From assembly GCA_021229015.1 (NCBI GenBank), contig CM037785.1, positions 1,920,964-1,984,963 of the forward strand: a stretch of 64,000 bases of DNA, in the 5' to 3' direction. Made by a program: the position numbers and the translations under genes. The stretch's first letter is position 1, and each line of letters opens with the position of its first letter. Under the pieces are notes generated by a model. It ran no database searches. It was not told the origin of the DNA and was given only the letters and a program-made list of their open reading frames with translations. This stretch comes from Solen grandis. Its lineage: Eukaryota > Mollusca > Bivalvia > Adapedonta > Solenidae. Positions 47,691-58,900 of the stretch are shown piece after piece.

Positions 47691-48102
47691 TATCTGCGAC
47701 TGCTTGATAATGCAACTGGGTTGCAATATACTTAAGGTACACCAAAAGTTTCTTTTCTGTGCATATTTTCTGACGTGAGAAGCGCATTCCCATTAAAGGT
47801 GTCATATGAGATACGAGTTTCTCAAAAGACTCTTTGCTTAAGCGGAATCTGCTTCTAAAATCATCCACACTATAGCGTGGCAAGACAACATATACATACT
47901 CATCTATCTTGATCTTCTTATCAGGCAAAGTGCTTGCTACAGCAGCTTTATTGCTTGTTAATAATGCTGTACACCTTGCTCTTGACGTAAAAATAACCGC
48001 ATCTGACGCAGATGAACAGTCACGTTCTTCTGAGGTTGCCAGTTCAATTAACAAAGCTGCGATTCTTTCTGTCGTCAACTGACCGTTGTTCACCACCCGC
48101 TT
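47677..48102 (-). pseudogene. PIF/Harbinger-type transposase exon, truncated by the satellite
   Basis: An open frame on the minus strand bounded upstream by TAA (48103-48105). It reads VDDFRSRFRLSKESFEKLVS, HMTPLMGMRFSRQKI, EKKLLVYLKYIATQLHYQAVAD and then breaks into ATATAT of the array at about 47690. The order (DDFRxxFRLSxxSFExL, then EKxLLxxLxYxATxxxYxxVAD) is the N-terminal helical region of Harbinger transposases and HARBI1-like proteins. The DDE catalytic part is absent. There is no ATG before residue ~90 of the frame (the apparent start is GTG), so either an upstream exon is needed or the copy is dead. It could also be an exon of a HARBI1-like host gene. Confidence 0.65.
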
Positions 48103-48748
48103 TTAACTGAAACTAGTTTTAGATTACTGTTCATTATGTATTCAAACAAAAACCCTAAACTTAAACCGGATATTTTCAACAAATGTGCCCATATATTGTA
48201 TCAATAAACAACTCATCATTGTCCCTGCCAATCTATAAAAAGAGACTGTGACGTCACTAGCTTACACTAGTCTCTATACTAGACCATAGGATTCACCCAA
48301 AAACTGCTAATTGTGCTTCCGCGCATATAGACCCACGTAGTAAAAGCAATTAATGAATATGACCAAAGGTTAGCGAAATGAGCATGCCTAGATACTACTA
48401 ATTGTGTTTTCATCATTGTTGACACATTATATTATAATTTCAACACCTCTAATGTAGACTGAGCAAAAATCACTATCCTACTTTCACTTTCACATAAATT
48501 TTTCGAAAGTGTAATTCGCAGATATGTATTTTCCTCACAAAATGTCAAATTCAATGCAAAGAAGATACATTTTATTGGCATAATGCATTGACAACAACTC
48601 AATAGCGTGTTAAATCATTTTAAGTATGTTACTTATCCATTTCAATGCAATCTCCAACGCAGGAGATCTTAGTGGCGCAGCCATGTTTTACCCATGATCC
48701 TTTGAGCGCATTCACACAGGTCATACAGACCGGTGTTGACACGGTCAG
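48103..48748. other. No gene seen
   Basis: Unique-looking sequence. It holds a TGACGTCA word at 48250 and CTAGCTTACACTAG nearby, and short matches to nothing else in the window. Confidence 0.35.
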
Positions 48749-48932
48749 TGTCCCTGCCTCAAAGTACTGGTCCAACACTAACTCGAGATAATGGTCCAAC
48801 CCTGACTCAAAGTATTGACCAAATGCCTACCTTATATAAAAGTACTGACTTAGGTATTGGACCAGTACATTGACTGAGGTATTGGCCCAGTACTTGGAGT
48901 CATGGTTGGACCAGTACATTGAGACAGGGACA
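48749..48932. repeat. Long imperfect hairpin built of TACTGGTCCAAC words
   Basis: Arms 48749-48776 and 48905-48932 are inverse complements with two mismatches in 28 bases. Between them the word TACTGGTCCAAC or a variant repeats on one side and its complement TTGGACCAGTAC on the other, so the whole 184 bp could fold. The right arm runs directly into GGGACAATATCGGCATGG. Confidence 0.7.
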
Positions 48933-49100
48933 ATATCGGCATGGACGCTAATAGGTGGACCGATCTGTCTATATATTCAGAAGCGCAAGTGTTGAAGGAA
49001 AGTTTGTCAGTTTCGCGGGGTATTGGTTACTATAAACATTGCAACATTTAACTTTCTTAAATAATAAATAAAAAGTGTTTATTATTAACTAATAAATCTA

Positions 49101-49125
49101 GGGACAATATCGGCATGGACGCTAA
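49101..49125 (+). repeat. Second GGGACAATATCGGCATGG copy
   Basis: The word and its continuation (ACGCTAA) also occur at 48927-48950 and, with one change, at 51881-51905; a decayed relative is near 52845. Probably the terminus of a dispersed family. Positions 49126-49570 show nothing else recognisable. Confidence 0.5.
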
Positions 49126-49574
49126 CGAAATTTTACCCCCAGCGCAAATACCCCAATTGTAAATCCGTGCAGTCTGATCAGGGTATGGAAAATTGGTTTT
49201 AATAATAAAGTAAGTTTATACCAACATTCCTGTCGACTTTTCCATTTGTTTGAAGCTTTTACTTTGAAATAAAACATGAAAAATCGCTTATTTGTAGTGA
49301 ATAATTTCGGATTTTTCTACATATAAAACATATTTCGACCCTTTAAATGTGCAAATGATGAAATGTTTTGATGTGGTTGTTATGTTCAATCTTTCTACAT
49401 TTTAATAAAACAAACCGCAAGTCTCCACCGTTTTTTTAGCAAAGTTATGGCCATTCCATATATGGCAGTAAAACGTACAAATAGGTTACGGAGGCAAATT
49501 AAAAATTTTATGACACGCGAGATTTCATTTTTTGGAGGGTTCTGTTTTATGGAGTAGGTTACAACCAGCGTTAT

Positions 49575-50605
49575 ATAGAGTCTTTATAAAGAGATTGTCT
49601 CTATTTGAGGTGGCCATAATATAGGGGTGGTCTTAATATACAGGTAGTTTATATATATATGTGGTCTCTATAGCAAAGATGGCCTTTATATAGAGGGTGT
49701 CTTCATATAGAGACTGTATTTATATAGGGATGGTCTTAATATTTAGGTGACCTTTAAATAGAGGTAGTCTTAATAAACAGGTAGTTTTTATATATATGTG
49801 GTCTCTATATAGAGGCTGTCTCTATATTGATGTGGTCTTTATATAGAGGTGGACTTTATATAAAGGTGGTCTTTATACGGGGGTTTACAATATATAGAGG
49901 GGCCTTTATATAGAGGTTGTCTTTACAAAGAGATAGTCTCTATATTGATGTTTGTTTGTTTGATGGGTTTAACGTCCCACCGACAGTATTTCAGTCATTT
50001 GTAGATGATATCTACTTGAGACAGATATAGTGCTGCCACACTGCAGTATCACGCCGTAGACATTTGGCATGATACCACACCTAGTCACATTATCCTGACA
50101 CCGGGCCAACCAGTCCTGCAACTACCCTTATATGCTGAGCGCCAAGCAAGGGAGCTATAACAGTACCATTTTTTTACGACTTTGGTATGTCGCGGCCGGG
50201 GATCGAACCCACGACCTCCCGCTAACCACTCGGCCACCGGGGACAGTCCTCTATATTGAGGTGGTTTTTATATAGGGGTGGTCTCTATATAGAGGTGGTT
50301 TTTATATAGAGGTTATCTCTATATTGATGTGTTCTTTATATAGAGGTGGCCTTTATATAGAGGTTGTCTCTATATTGATGTGGTCTTTATATAGATGTGG
50401 TCTTTATATAGAAGTTGATATTATATAGAGGGGGACTTTAAAAAGAGGTTGTCTTTAAAAAGAGATAGTCTCTATATTGAGATGGTCTTTATATAGAGGT
50501 TGTCTTTGTCTCTATATTGATGTGGTCTTCATAAAAAGATGGTCTTTATATAGAGGTTGTCTTTGTATAGAGGTGCTCTTTATATAGAGATTGTCTTTAT
50601 ATAGA
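49575..50605 (+). repeat. 17-bp minisatellite (GTGGTCTTTATATAGAG)
   Basis: Dozens of 17-bp units, GTGGTCTTTATATAGAG and variants with CTCTATATTGAT. It is interrupted by a SINE at 49951-50246, after which it resumes. A further block of the same units is at 51025-51180. Minus-strand ORF 50512-50778 (KDNLYIKSTSIQRQPLYKD) is repeat-derived. Confidence 0.9.
49951..50246 (-). mobile_element. tRNA-derived SINE, family B, inserted in the minisatellite
   Basis: On the minus strand: CCCCGGTGGCCGAGTGG (A-box region), GTGGGTTCGATCCCC (B box), then the family body and ATGACTGAAATACTGTCGG, ending in AAACAAACAAA. Best preserved head of family B. The minisatellite unit TCTCTATATTGATG on the left and TCCTCTATATTGAGG on the right suggest a target duplication but cannot be separated from the array itself. 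Confidence 0.85.
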
Positions 50606-51292
50606 CGATTCGCCCCAGGCAACTTCGAGCCCCCGTGACCAGCAATTGACTGTTGTTGTTTTTTTTCTGGTATTCTGCTTTGATTTTTAACAAAATACAT
50701 AACCGGAAACCATTTATTATTAGTCCTATTATTATATTTGCTTTCACTATTTGGTTTGTAATTTAGCAGATGCAGCAATCAATATTTTGGAATAAATCTG
50801 TGTGAAAATTATTGATGCAATCTGTTCATATATAATACACAGTATTAAATAACACTTGCAAGCATGTGCCAACAATTCTTGAAAGCAAAATTCAAACTTT
50901 ACCAGTAATTTCATTCGACAATACTTGGTTATTATACTGGGGACAAGACTTGAACAAAAACAGTTGATGGATTAGCAACAGATGCTTTGGATAAATTGCG
51001 CAAGCCTTCCTTTCAAAGGGAAATTTTATATAGAGATAGTCTCTATATTGAGGTGGCCTTTATATAGACGTGGTCTTTATATAGGGGTTGTCTCTATATT
51101 GATGTGGTCTTTATATAGAGATGGTCTCTATATTTAGGTGGCTTTTGTATGGAGGTGGTCTTTATATTGACGTGGTGTTATAGGCCCTCAAGTAAGACTA
51201 TGGGGTTATTTCGCGGGCTTTTTTTCTATTTATAGTAACTGACACAAGCTTTCAGTCAAAATACGTCAGTCTGTCTCTGTCTCTCGTTCAAG
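50606..51292. other. No gene seen between minisatellite blocks
   Basis: Apart from the 51025-51180 minisatellite block, plain sequence. The 110 bp before 51293 include TATTTATAG and a CTGTCTCTGTCTCTC run. Confidence 0.35.
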
Positions 51293-51598
51293 ATGGACAT
51301 GCCAATTGGTGTCATTCTTGTTCGGAACTTACATTTTCATCTCCTTGATGGCTACGTAAGCCAAATGGCTATGGAAGTGTTGGAGGTAGAGGTGTTAACC
51401 GGTGTGGGTTTCGGGTTCTGGCAACAGAACGAACTCGGTCAAACGGTTGAGTTTTTACGAAACAGTTCGATTGAATTCGTTTTGTTTCTAGACCGAACAC
51501 CCGATATTCCACCACCGGCACCACCAACCACTCCAGCCTCTTCCCCAGACTCGGCTCCGAGTCGGGGTTCGCCCGATGGGGCAAATTTCCCTCTCTAG
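51293..51598 (+). CDS. Orphan 101-residue ORF with proline-rich tail
   Basis: It starts MDMPIGVILVRNLHFHLLDG and ends with an acidic/proline-rich tail (DRTPDIPPPAPPTTPASSPD and following), closing at TAG. The start context AAGATGG is favourable and the GC content is clearly above its surroundings. There are no signal peptide, membrane span or known motif that I recognise. It is not made of any repeat seen elsewhere in the window. It could be a first coding exon, a viral- or transposon-derived fragment, or a chance frame; the opposite strand is also open (51369-51584), which is typical of GC-rich chance frames and lowers confidence. No splice donor or poly(A) signal decides it. Confidence 0.3.
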   Translation: MDMPIGVILVRNLHFHLLDGYVSQMAMEVLEVEVLTGVGFGFWQQNELGQTVEFLRNSSIEFVLFLDRTPDIPPPAPPTTPASSPDSAPSRGSPDGANFPL

Positions 51599-52300
51599 AG
51601 CGTTGTCTTTTGTCTTCTTTTTTTCTTACTGTTTACTGTTTACCGTTCTTTCATTTTCTATTTAATTGATTTAGCTCGTGATTGGGCTTCCTGTGATTCC
51701 TAATAATTCTTTTTTTTTTGGACTGGTAATCGATCGGTCCACCCCTTGCTATGCCTACCGACCTCAACGTGGTGCAAGGGTGAACGTCTGCTTATAACAG
51801 ATGGCAAACGGGTAGACAATACTTTCATATCTTTTTTGGACCAGTACTTTGAGTCAGGTTTGGACTAGTACCTTGTTGCAGGGACAAAATCGGCATGGAC
51901 GCTAACAAAATTTTAAATCAAAGCGCTGAGAGAACAGGGTTTTTTATATGATGATGTCGCATTTCTTTTGTTTATCTTCAAGCAATGCCAATGAACCCAA
52001 AGTTATAAACTAACTTTTACCTTGCTTGAACACGGTCGTTAAAAAAGATAAACACATCATTTGTCTCAATGGATTGCTAACAACAAACATATCGCCATTC
52101 TTACTCTCCCCATTTCTTTTGCATCCAGTTTATAAGATTATATGAATATGTACTCTAAAACAACAAACTTTCTGTCAGGGATTTGAATTACATGTAACTT
52201 AGCGGTTATACATATGTACTTAAATTAATGATTGTCATTATGACAAAAGTATGTATGTTATATATTGCAAAAGAAATTAAAAAGTAAAAAAAAAAAGAAG
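51599..52300. other. No gene seen
   Basis: Includes CCTTGC/GCAAGG short inverted pairs near 51745-51780 and the third GGGACAAAATCGGCATGG copy at 51881, preceded by TTGGACCAGTAC-type words as in the 48.7-kb hairpin. Confidence 0.35.
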
Positions 52301-52373
52301 TTCTTCCGATGGGATTCGAACCTACAACCTTTGCCATGCCAAACAGAGTCGCTATCCATTGCGCTATTTCACA
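52301..52373 (-). pseudogene. tRNA-like pseudogene with downstream T run
   Basis: On the minus strand TAGCGCAATGGATAGCG matches an A box and D-arm, and GTAGGTTCGAATCCCAT a B box and T-arm, about 30 bases apart as in a tRNA. The acceptor stem does not pair, and the anticodon arm (TTTGGCATGGCAAA) gives no canonical 7-base loop. A T-rich run immediately 3' resembles a Pol III stop. Most like an arginine-type tRNA relic or the head of a SINE. Confidence 0.5.
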
Positions 52374-52798
52374 ATTATAATGTCATCACGAATTTTTTTT
52401 TTATAAATATTGTTGACTATCACTAAAATTCCAGTCAGTATAGTTAGAAATATCTCCGAATGAGGTGCGATTTTGTCTCCTGCGTATTATCTTTTTTGGT
52501 TACAGTTTATGAAACACAATATCTCCAGCTTCGAACACATTTTATTCAGTTTCGACTTCCATAACGCAATCGTACTGAAATTAACATGAAAATTGTCACC
52601 ATTTAGTGTCAAGAGAGAAAACAAATTTTGGACTTTTTTTCTCTGTGTAGTAAAGAAGAGGGAAATCTATATTGTCCGATTCAAAATGTGTGCTACCATA
52701 GAACAGCGTTGCAAGCAACCGTGTTCAAAAAACAAGTTAAAATGAGTAAGTTTTTCAGGGACAATCACGGCCACTTCAGGGACAATCCCCGCGAACCT

Positions 52799-52816
52799 GG
52801 GACAATATATTGTCCC
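52799..52816. repeat. Perfect 18-bp palindrome
   Basis: GGGACAATATATTGTCCC is its own reverse complement. It lies among three other GGGACAAT words (52758, 52780 region), in a stretch of higher GC. Confidence 0.8.
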
Positions 52817-52884
52817 GGGACGATAACGGCACCAGCGGTAGAAAGGGGCAATATCAGGACGGATTCTAACCAAGTCTTATGAAA

Positions 52885-53892
52885 CAAGAGGGCCATGAAG
52901 GCCCTGGAATCGCTCACCTGAGAGCGAGGTATTTGTGGGAGGAAAAGAAACAGCAAATACCTTATGATATAATGGAAAATGGGCTCTGCTCCCTGCCGGC
53001 CATATTTTAGACGGATCCAAATTTTTTTTAGCAATCTTGGTAGAGAGTTACCCATAAAACATCTGTGCCGAAACATTTTAAAATCTGGACAATAATTTTG
53101 GAGCAGAAGTCTTTTTAAGTTTTCACTATATACATTTAAGGCAAATTAGTCCCGCCCCTGGTGGCCATGTTTTTTTTACAGATCGGAATCATTTTAAAAT
53201 TCTTGGTAGAGGGTTGCCCAAGGAACATCTGTACTTAAACATTTTGAAATCTGGCCAGTAGTTTTGAAGGGGATGATTTTTAAAGTTTTCATAATTATTT
53301 TCTTTCCGTTGCCATGACAACCAGAGTTCTACATGGATCAAGTTTATCCATGAGATCATCTCAATTCCACAAACAAAACAGTACCTGTGGTCAAAATTTG
53401 AAGTGGAAGTTGAAATTTGAAGAGATTATGGCTGTAAACATTGTCTTACAACTTCAAAATGATTGCTTAAGAAATGAAGATGCTAGAGTGCAAACAAAGT
53501 GAAATCTTGCATTTTTTAATATCAAAAGGGCCATAACTCCAGACCTAATCTGATATCAGTCATAGTCAAAATTGGCCAAGAGATTATGTCTATAAACATT
53601 ATCATAAATTTTGAAAATGATAACTTAAGAAATGAATATGCTACAGTACAAACAAAATGAAATCTGGCACCTTTTTAATATCAAAAGGGGCATAACTCCT
53701 GAACTAATTGGCCGATATCAGTCATAAATGAACTTGGCCGAGAGATTATGGCTATAAATATTGTCATAAAGTTTGAAGATGATTGTATAAGAAATGAAGA
53801 TGCTAGAGTGCAAACAAACAAATTGTGGACGACGGATATTCATCGATCCTAATAGCTCATCCTTAGCACATATGCTCAAGTGAGCTAAAAAG
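52885..53892 (-). mobile_element. AGCTCACC-family element in minus orientation
   Basis: CAAGAG, GGGCC-ATGAA-GGCCC, then GCTCACCTGAGAGC on the left, and TGCTCAAGTGAGCTAAAA on the right, are the exact reverse of the plus-strand copies. The interior includes CATGGCCACCAGG-type and TTGTTTGCACTCTAGCATC-type monomers (read in reverse), combining two monomer types in one element. The only copy in this orientation in the window. ORFs at 53314-53502 and 53718-53912 are repeat-derived. Confidence 0.75.
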
Positions 53893-54059
53893 TTGAAAAC
53901 TAAGTGAATCAATCAGATTTCTATGACAAAGCTTTCATTTACAAAAATAAAGATTTTAATAAATGGCTGAATGACAAAAAGAAGACATTCACCATTTCTG
54001 ACCTTAATTGATAATAGCTTGCTTTTTTAGTACAGAACTTGTAATTAAATAGGAGAATA

Positions 54060-54955
54060 TCAACAAGTACGGGCGATTATATTACACTTTATGCACAGAA
54101 TATAATGTCAAATTTGAAAATTGGTAAGGAAATGATACACATTTTGCTGTATAAAAGAATCTGTGGGACTTAACCCAACAATCTTTATATTCTGCTATTC
54201 ATTAACTTCCACAAATAGCAAATGAAAACTTGTATTCAATTTTATTTTAAGGTATGATACCGATCGTTAAGATTTTCACATACTATCAAGCATCTTCTTC
54301 TATGAATACTCATAAAATGTTGTATATCACATTAAATATGAGATGTTTATCAGGCTGAACCTCACATTTTTTTTATATATTTCCATACAATGTCCGCTGT
54401 AAAAACAAAATATACTCCAGGAATAACGGTACTGACTGTGCAAATTATTATATATCGCCTAGCATATTTTTTTAAGCATTTGATAATGTGTATTCATTGT
54501 AGAGTAGAAAATTATGAGCCTTAGGAATTATATGAGAAACTTATGGGATTGAGCCTCATAATTGTTATATATACAGCAATTAATAATTGTTTGAAATAGT
54601 GGAATATACCATTGTTTTTCAATTGTATGTAATAAAACATGTGAGATTTTCTAACACTTTTTGTACAGAATATAACATCAATTTAGAAAAATAGTAGGGA
54701 AAAGATACATATTTTATTGTATATAAGAATTTGTGGGACTGAACCCCACAATCTTTATATACTGCCTTTCATTACCTTCCACAAAAAGCAAATGAAAATT
54801 TGAATTTCATTTTATTTGAGATAATGATGCCGATAGTTAAGATTTTCACATACTATTTAGCATCTTCTTCTTTGATTTCTCATGAAATGTTGTATATCAC
54901 ATTAAATATGAGATGTTTATCAGGCTAAACCTCACAATTGTTTACATATTGCGAT
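54060..54955 (-). repeat. Left satellite array, module copy 2
   Basis: Same words and orientation as 37700-40110. Positions 54100-54330 align with 38360-38580 and 54725-54955 with 39915-40140, so about 0.9 kb of array is present only in copy 1. Confidence 0.8.
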
Positions 54956-55307
54956 ACATTGTCCGCTGTAAATACTAAAAATACTGTAGGAATAACGATA
55001 CTGAAAGTTAAAATTATCTATACAGGGAAGGGTTCAATTATGAGGTTCCCGTATAAAACCAAGATATGTTGTTTTGTTTTGAAACCAAGCTATGTGGTCA
55101 ATATCATTTTTGTGAGGTCTATATTTGTCATTAATTATAGACCTTATACGCATGTATACAAGTAATGGAGCCAAAATAAGGGCTTTTTTATATATTAATT
55201 TGTATATTATAATATATTTATACCCCATAAGCGATATATTCCATAAGTGACAGTTGACACAACAACAACCACCTTTACTCCACAATGAATATACATATCA
55301 TATTTGT

Positions 55308-55605
55308 TATGTTTGTTGGGTTTTATATCCCACCGACAGTATTTCAGTCATTTGGAGATGATGTCTCCTTGAGACAGATATAGTGCTGCCACACTGCAGT
55401 ATCACGCCGTAGACATGTGACATAATACCGCAACCAGTCACATTAATTATCCTGATAACGGACTAACCAGTTCTGCAACAACCCATATATACTGGGCGCC
55501 AAGAAAAGAACTATACCAGTACCATTTTTACGACTTTGGTAAGTTGCAGCCTAGGATTGAAACAACGACACTCAAAATACTCGGTGACAGAGGACCGTCG
55601 AACAA
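55308..55605 (-). mobile_element. tRNA-derived SINE, family B (duplicate of 40494 copy)
   Basis: Sequence and position in the module match 40494-40790, with a one-base difference visible in the CCAGTACCATTTTTACG word. It was carried by the duplication, not inserted again. Confidence 0.75.
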
Positions 55606-55979
55606 GTTTGTGATCTCCCATAGATGTTTGTATGCATGTGGAAAAGGATTTCTTTAGTATTAATGTTTACTATTTTATTCCATTAACAAATATCGTATTC
55701 CAGTTTCCTTCATTTTTTAGAACATTCAAAATCAATGTTTGTGTTGAAATACCGATAACCTACAATACTTTTTATTTCTCTTTAGAGCATATTCTTAGTT
55801 CCCTTTGAAAACAATTCACGTTTCCTAAAATGACAGTAGCACAATGAATAAGAATTGATTAATTACTGAGAAGAAGATGTAAGTAAGTATATAATAATTG
55901 TTAGGTTCCTCATATAAAATACAATACAAAACATTTAATCAACTTTTTTTTATTAAATTGATATATGGCATTATATAAT

Positions 55980-58900
55980 ATTTGATTATTTCAGCTCCAC
56001 AAATCTCTCAAATACATTGAAATATATACTAGTAGTATTTCATTTACTATTTCAAGCAGTTAAAAAAAGGAAGTATATAAAATTGTGAGGTTAAGCCCCA
56101 TAATTTTCTTATATACAATGCAATATAACATATTTCCTTATTATATTTAGAAGTTAATTTAAGGCGCTTTATACAAATTGTAATGATTAGCACCTTTGTT
56201 CTGTTATATATAATACAAAATACAAGACCTTTTTTACTATTTAAAAAAGTTAATAACTGGCAGTATATAAACATTGTGAGGTTCATCCCCACAATTTCTT
56301 ATATACAATGCATTATACATTTCATTAATATTTAAAGTAGTTGATGCTAGAATATAGCAAAAATGTAATGATCAGAACCATTATTTTCTTATATACAATG
56401 TAAAACAAAACCTTTCCTTATTATTTTAAGAAGTTTATGTAAGGCGCTTTATACAAATTAGGGGCCTCCGTGGCCGAGAGGGTAAAGTCGCTGCCTTTAA
56501 CACTTACTCAGCTCCTCACCGCGTGGTTTCGAGTCCGGGCAGGGTCATTGTATTCTGATATGAGGAAGCCTTCCAGGTGGCTTGCGGTAGGTCTGTGGTT
56601 CTACCTGGATGCCTCAGTGCATTCGGGGTCCACCTCCACCTGCAATTAGCTGGACGTCGCTATATGACTGAAATACTGTCGCAGCGACGGAAAACAAAAA
56701 ATCAATCAATCAATCAATCATTTATACAAATTGTAAAGATAAGCTCCATAATTCTATTATATACAATACAAAATACAAGAACTTTTTTACTATTTAAAAT
56801 AGATAGTATATGGCAGTATATAGAAATTGTGAGGATCAGTCCCATAATTTTTATATACAATGCAATATACAACATTTCTTTAATATTTAAAAAAGCTGAT
56901 GCCATATAGTATTTTGAAATTGTAATGATTAACACCATTCCCTACTTATATGCAATGTGAAATACAACATTTCATTTAAAATTTAAAGCAGTTAATGTAT
57001 GGAAGTATATACATTTCTGGGGTTCATCCCCATAAATTTTATATACAATGAAATATACAAAATTCTTTAATACTTAAAAAAAGCTGGTGCCAAATAGTAT
57101 ATTAAAATTGTAATGACCAGTACCATTCTTCATTCTTCACCTATATACTACGCAAAATACAAGATTTCATTTGCTATTTAAATCGGTTAATGTATAGCAG
57201 TATATAAAAATTGTGAGGTTCAGCCACATAAGTTTTTTTTTATATACAATGCATTATAAAACATTTCATTAATATTTAAAGAAGTTGATGCAAGGTAATA
57301 TATGAAAATTGTAAAGGACAACACTATTATTTTCTTATATACAATGCAAAATACAAAACCCTTTTTTACTTTTTACTATTTGAAATAGTTAATAAATGAC
57401 AGTATATAAGGATATTGAGGTTCAGCCCCATAATTTATATATATAATGCAATATACAACATTTCCTTGATATTGAGAGAAGTTGATGCTAGGTAATATAT
57501 AAATATTATAAAGGACAGCACCTTTATTTTCTTATATACAATGCAATATACAACATTTCATTTAATATTTAAAACATTTTATATATGGCGGTATATAAAA
57601 ATTGTATGGTTCAGCCACATAATTTCTTATATAAAATGCAAAATTAAACATTTCCTAACTTTTTAATAAAGCTAATGACAAATAGAATATTAAAATTGTA
57701 ATGATCAGCACAAATATTCAATTATATACAATGTACATACAAAATTTCATTTGCAATTTAAAGCAGTAAATGTATTGCAGTATATAAAAATTGTGAGGTT
57801 CAGCCCCATAATTTACATGTATACAATGCAATATACAAATTGTTTGTCTTATCTTATAGAGTAAATGTAAGTCACTTTATACAAAATGTAATGGTCAGCA
57901 CCATTGTTCTGTTATAAACAAAACCTATTTTACTATTTCAGGCTGTTAATGAAAGGCAGTATACAAAAATTGGGAAGTTTAGCCCCATAACTTACTAATA
58001 TACATTGAAATACACATTTCTTTATTATTTTTTAAAGTTTATGTCAGGCTCTTTATAATAATTGACCATTGATCTCTTATATACAAAAAAAAATTAAAAG
58101 ACGTTTTTCATTATTCAAAAAGGTTAATGAATAGGAGTATATAAAAATTTTGAGGTTCAGCCCTATTATTTACAATGCAACATACAACATTTCTTTATTA
58201 TTTAAAAAACAAAATGATGCTAAATTGCATATTAAAATAGCAATGACCTCACCATTCTTCACATATATACAATGTAATAAACAACATTTCATTTACAATT
58301 TAAAGCAGTAAATGTATTGCAGTATATAAAAATTGTGAGGTTCAACTCCGTAATTTACAATGCAACATACAACATTTCTTTATTATTTAAAAAACAAAAT
58401 GATGCTAAATTGCATATTAAAACAGCAATGACAGCACCAGTCTTCACTTATATAGAATGTAATATACAATATTTCATTTACAATTTAAAACATTATATAT
58501 ATGGCGGTATATAAAAATTGTGAGGTTCAGCCCCATAATTTCTTATATAAAATGCAAAATTAAACATTTCCTAACTTTTAAATAAAGCTAATGACAAATA
58601 GAATATTAAAATTGTAATGATTCAATTATATACAATGTACATACAAAATTTCATTTGCAATTTAAAGCAGTAAATGTATTGCAGTATATAAAAATTGTGA
58701 GGTTCAACTCCGTAATTTACAATGCAACATACAACATTTCTTTATTATTTAAAAAACAAAATGATGCTAAATTGCATATTAAAACAGCAATGACAGCACC
58801 AGTCTTCACTTATATAGAATGTAATATACAATATTCCATAATTTTCTTATATAAAATGCAGAATACAACATTTCATTACTATTTAAAGAAGTTGATGGTA

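Larger units (their letters stand above)
54725..57760 (+). repeat. Near-identical duplicate of 39,910-42,950
   Basis: Offset is 14,813-14,815 bp over more than 2 kb, with only scattered differences. It includes the family B SINE, the centre and the start of the right array with its family A SINE. ORFs at 40124 and 54938, and at 41232 and 56047, translate identically. Confidence 0.9.
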
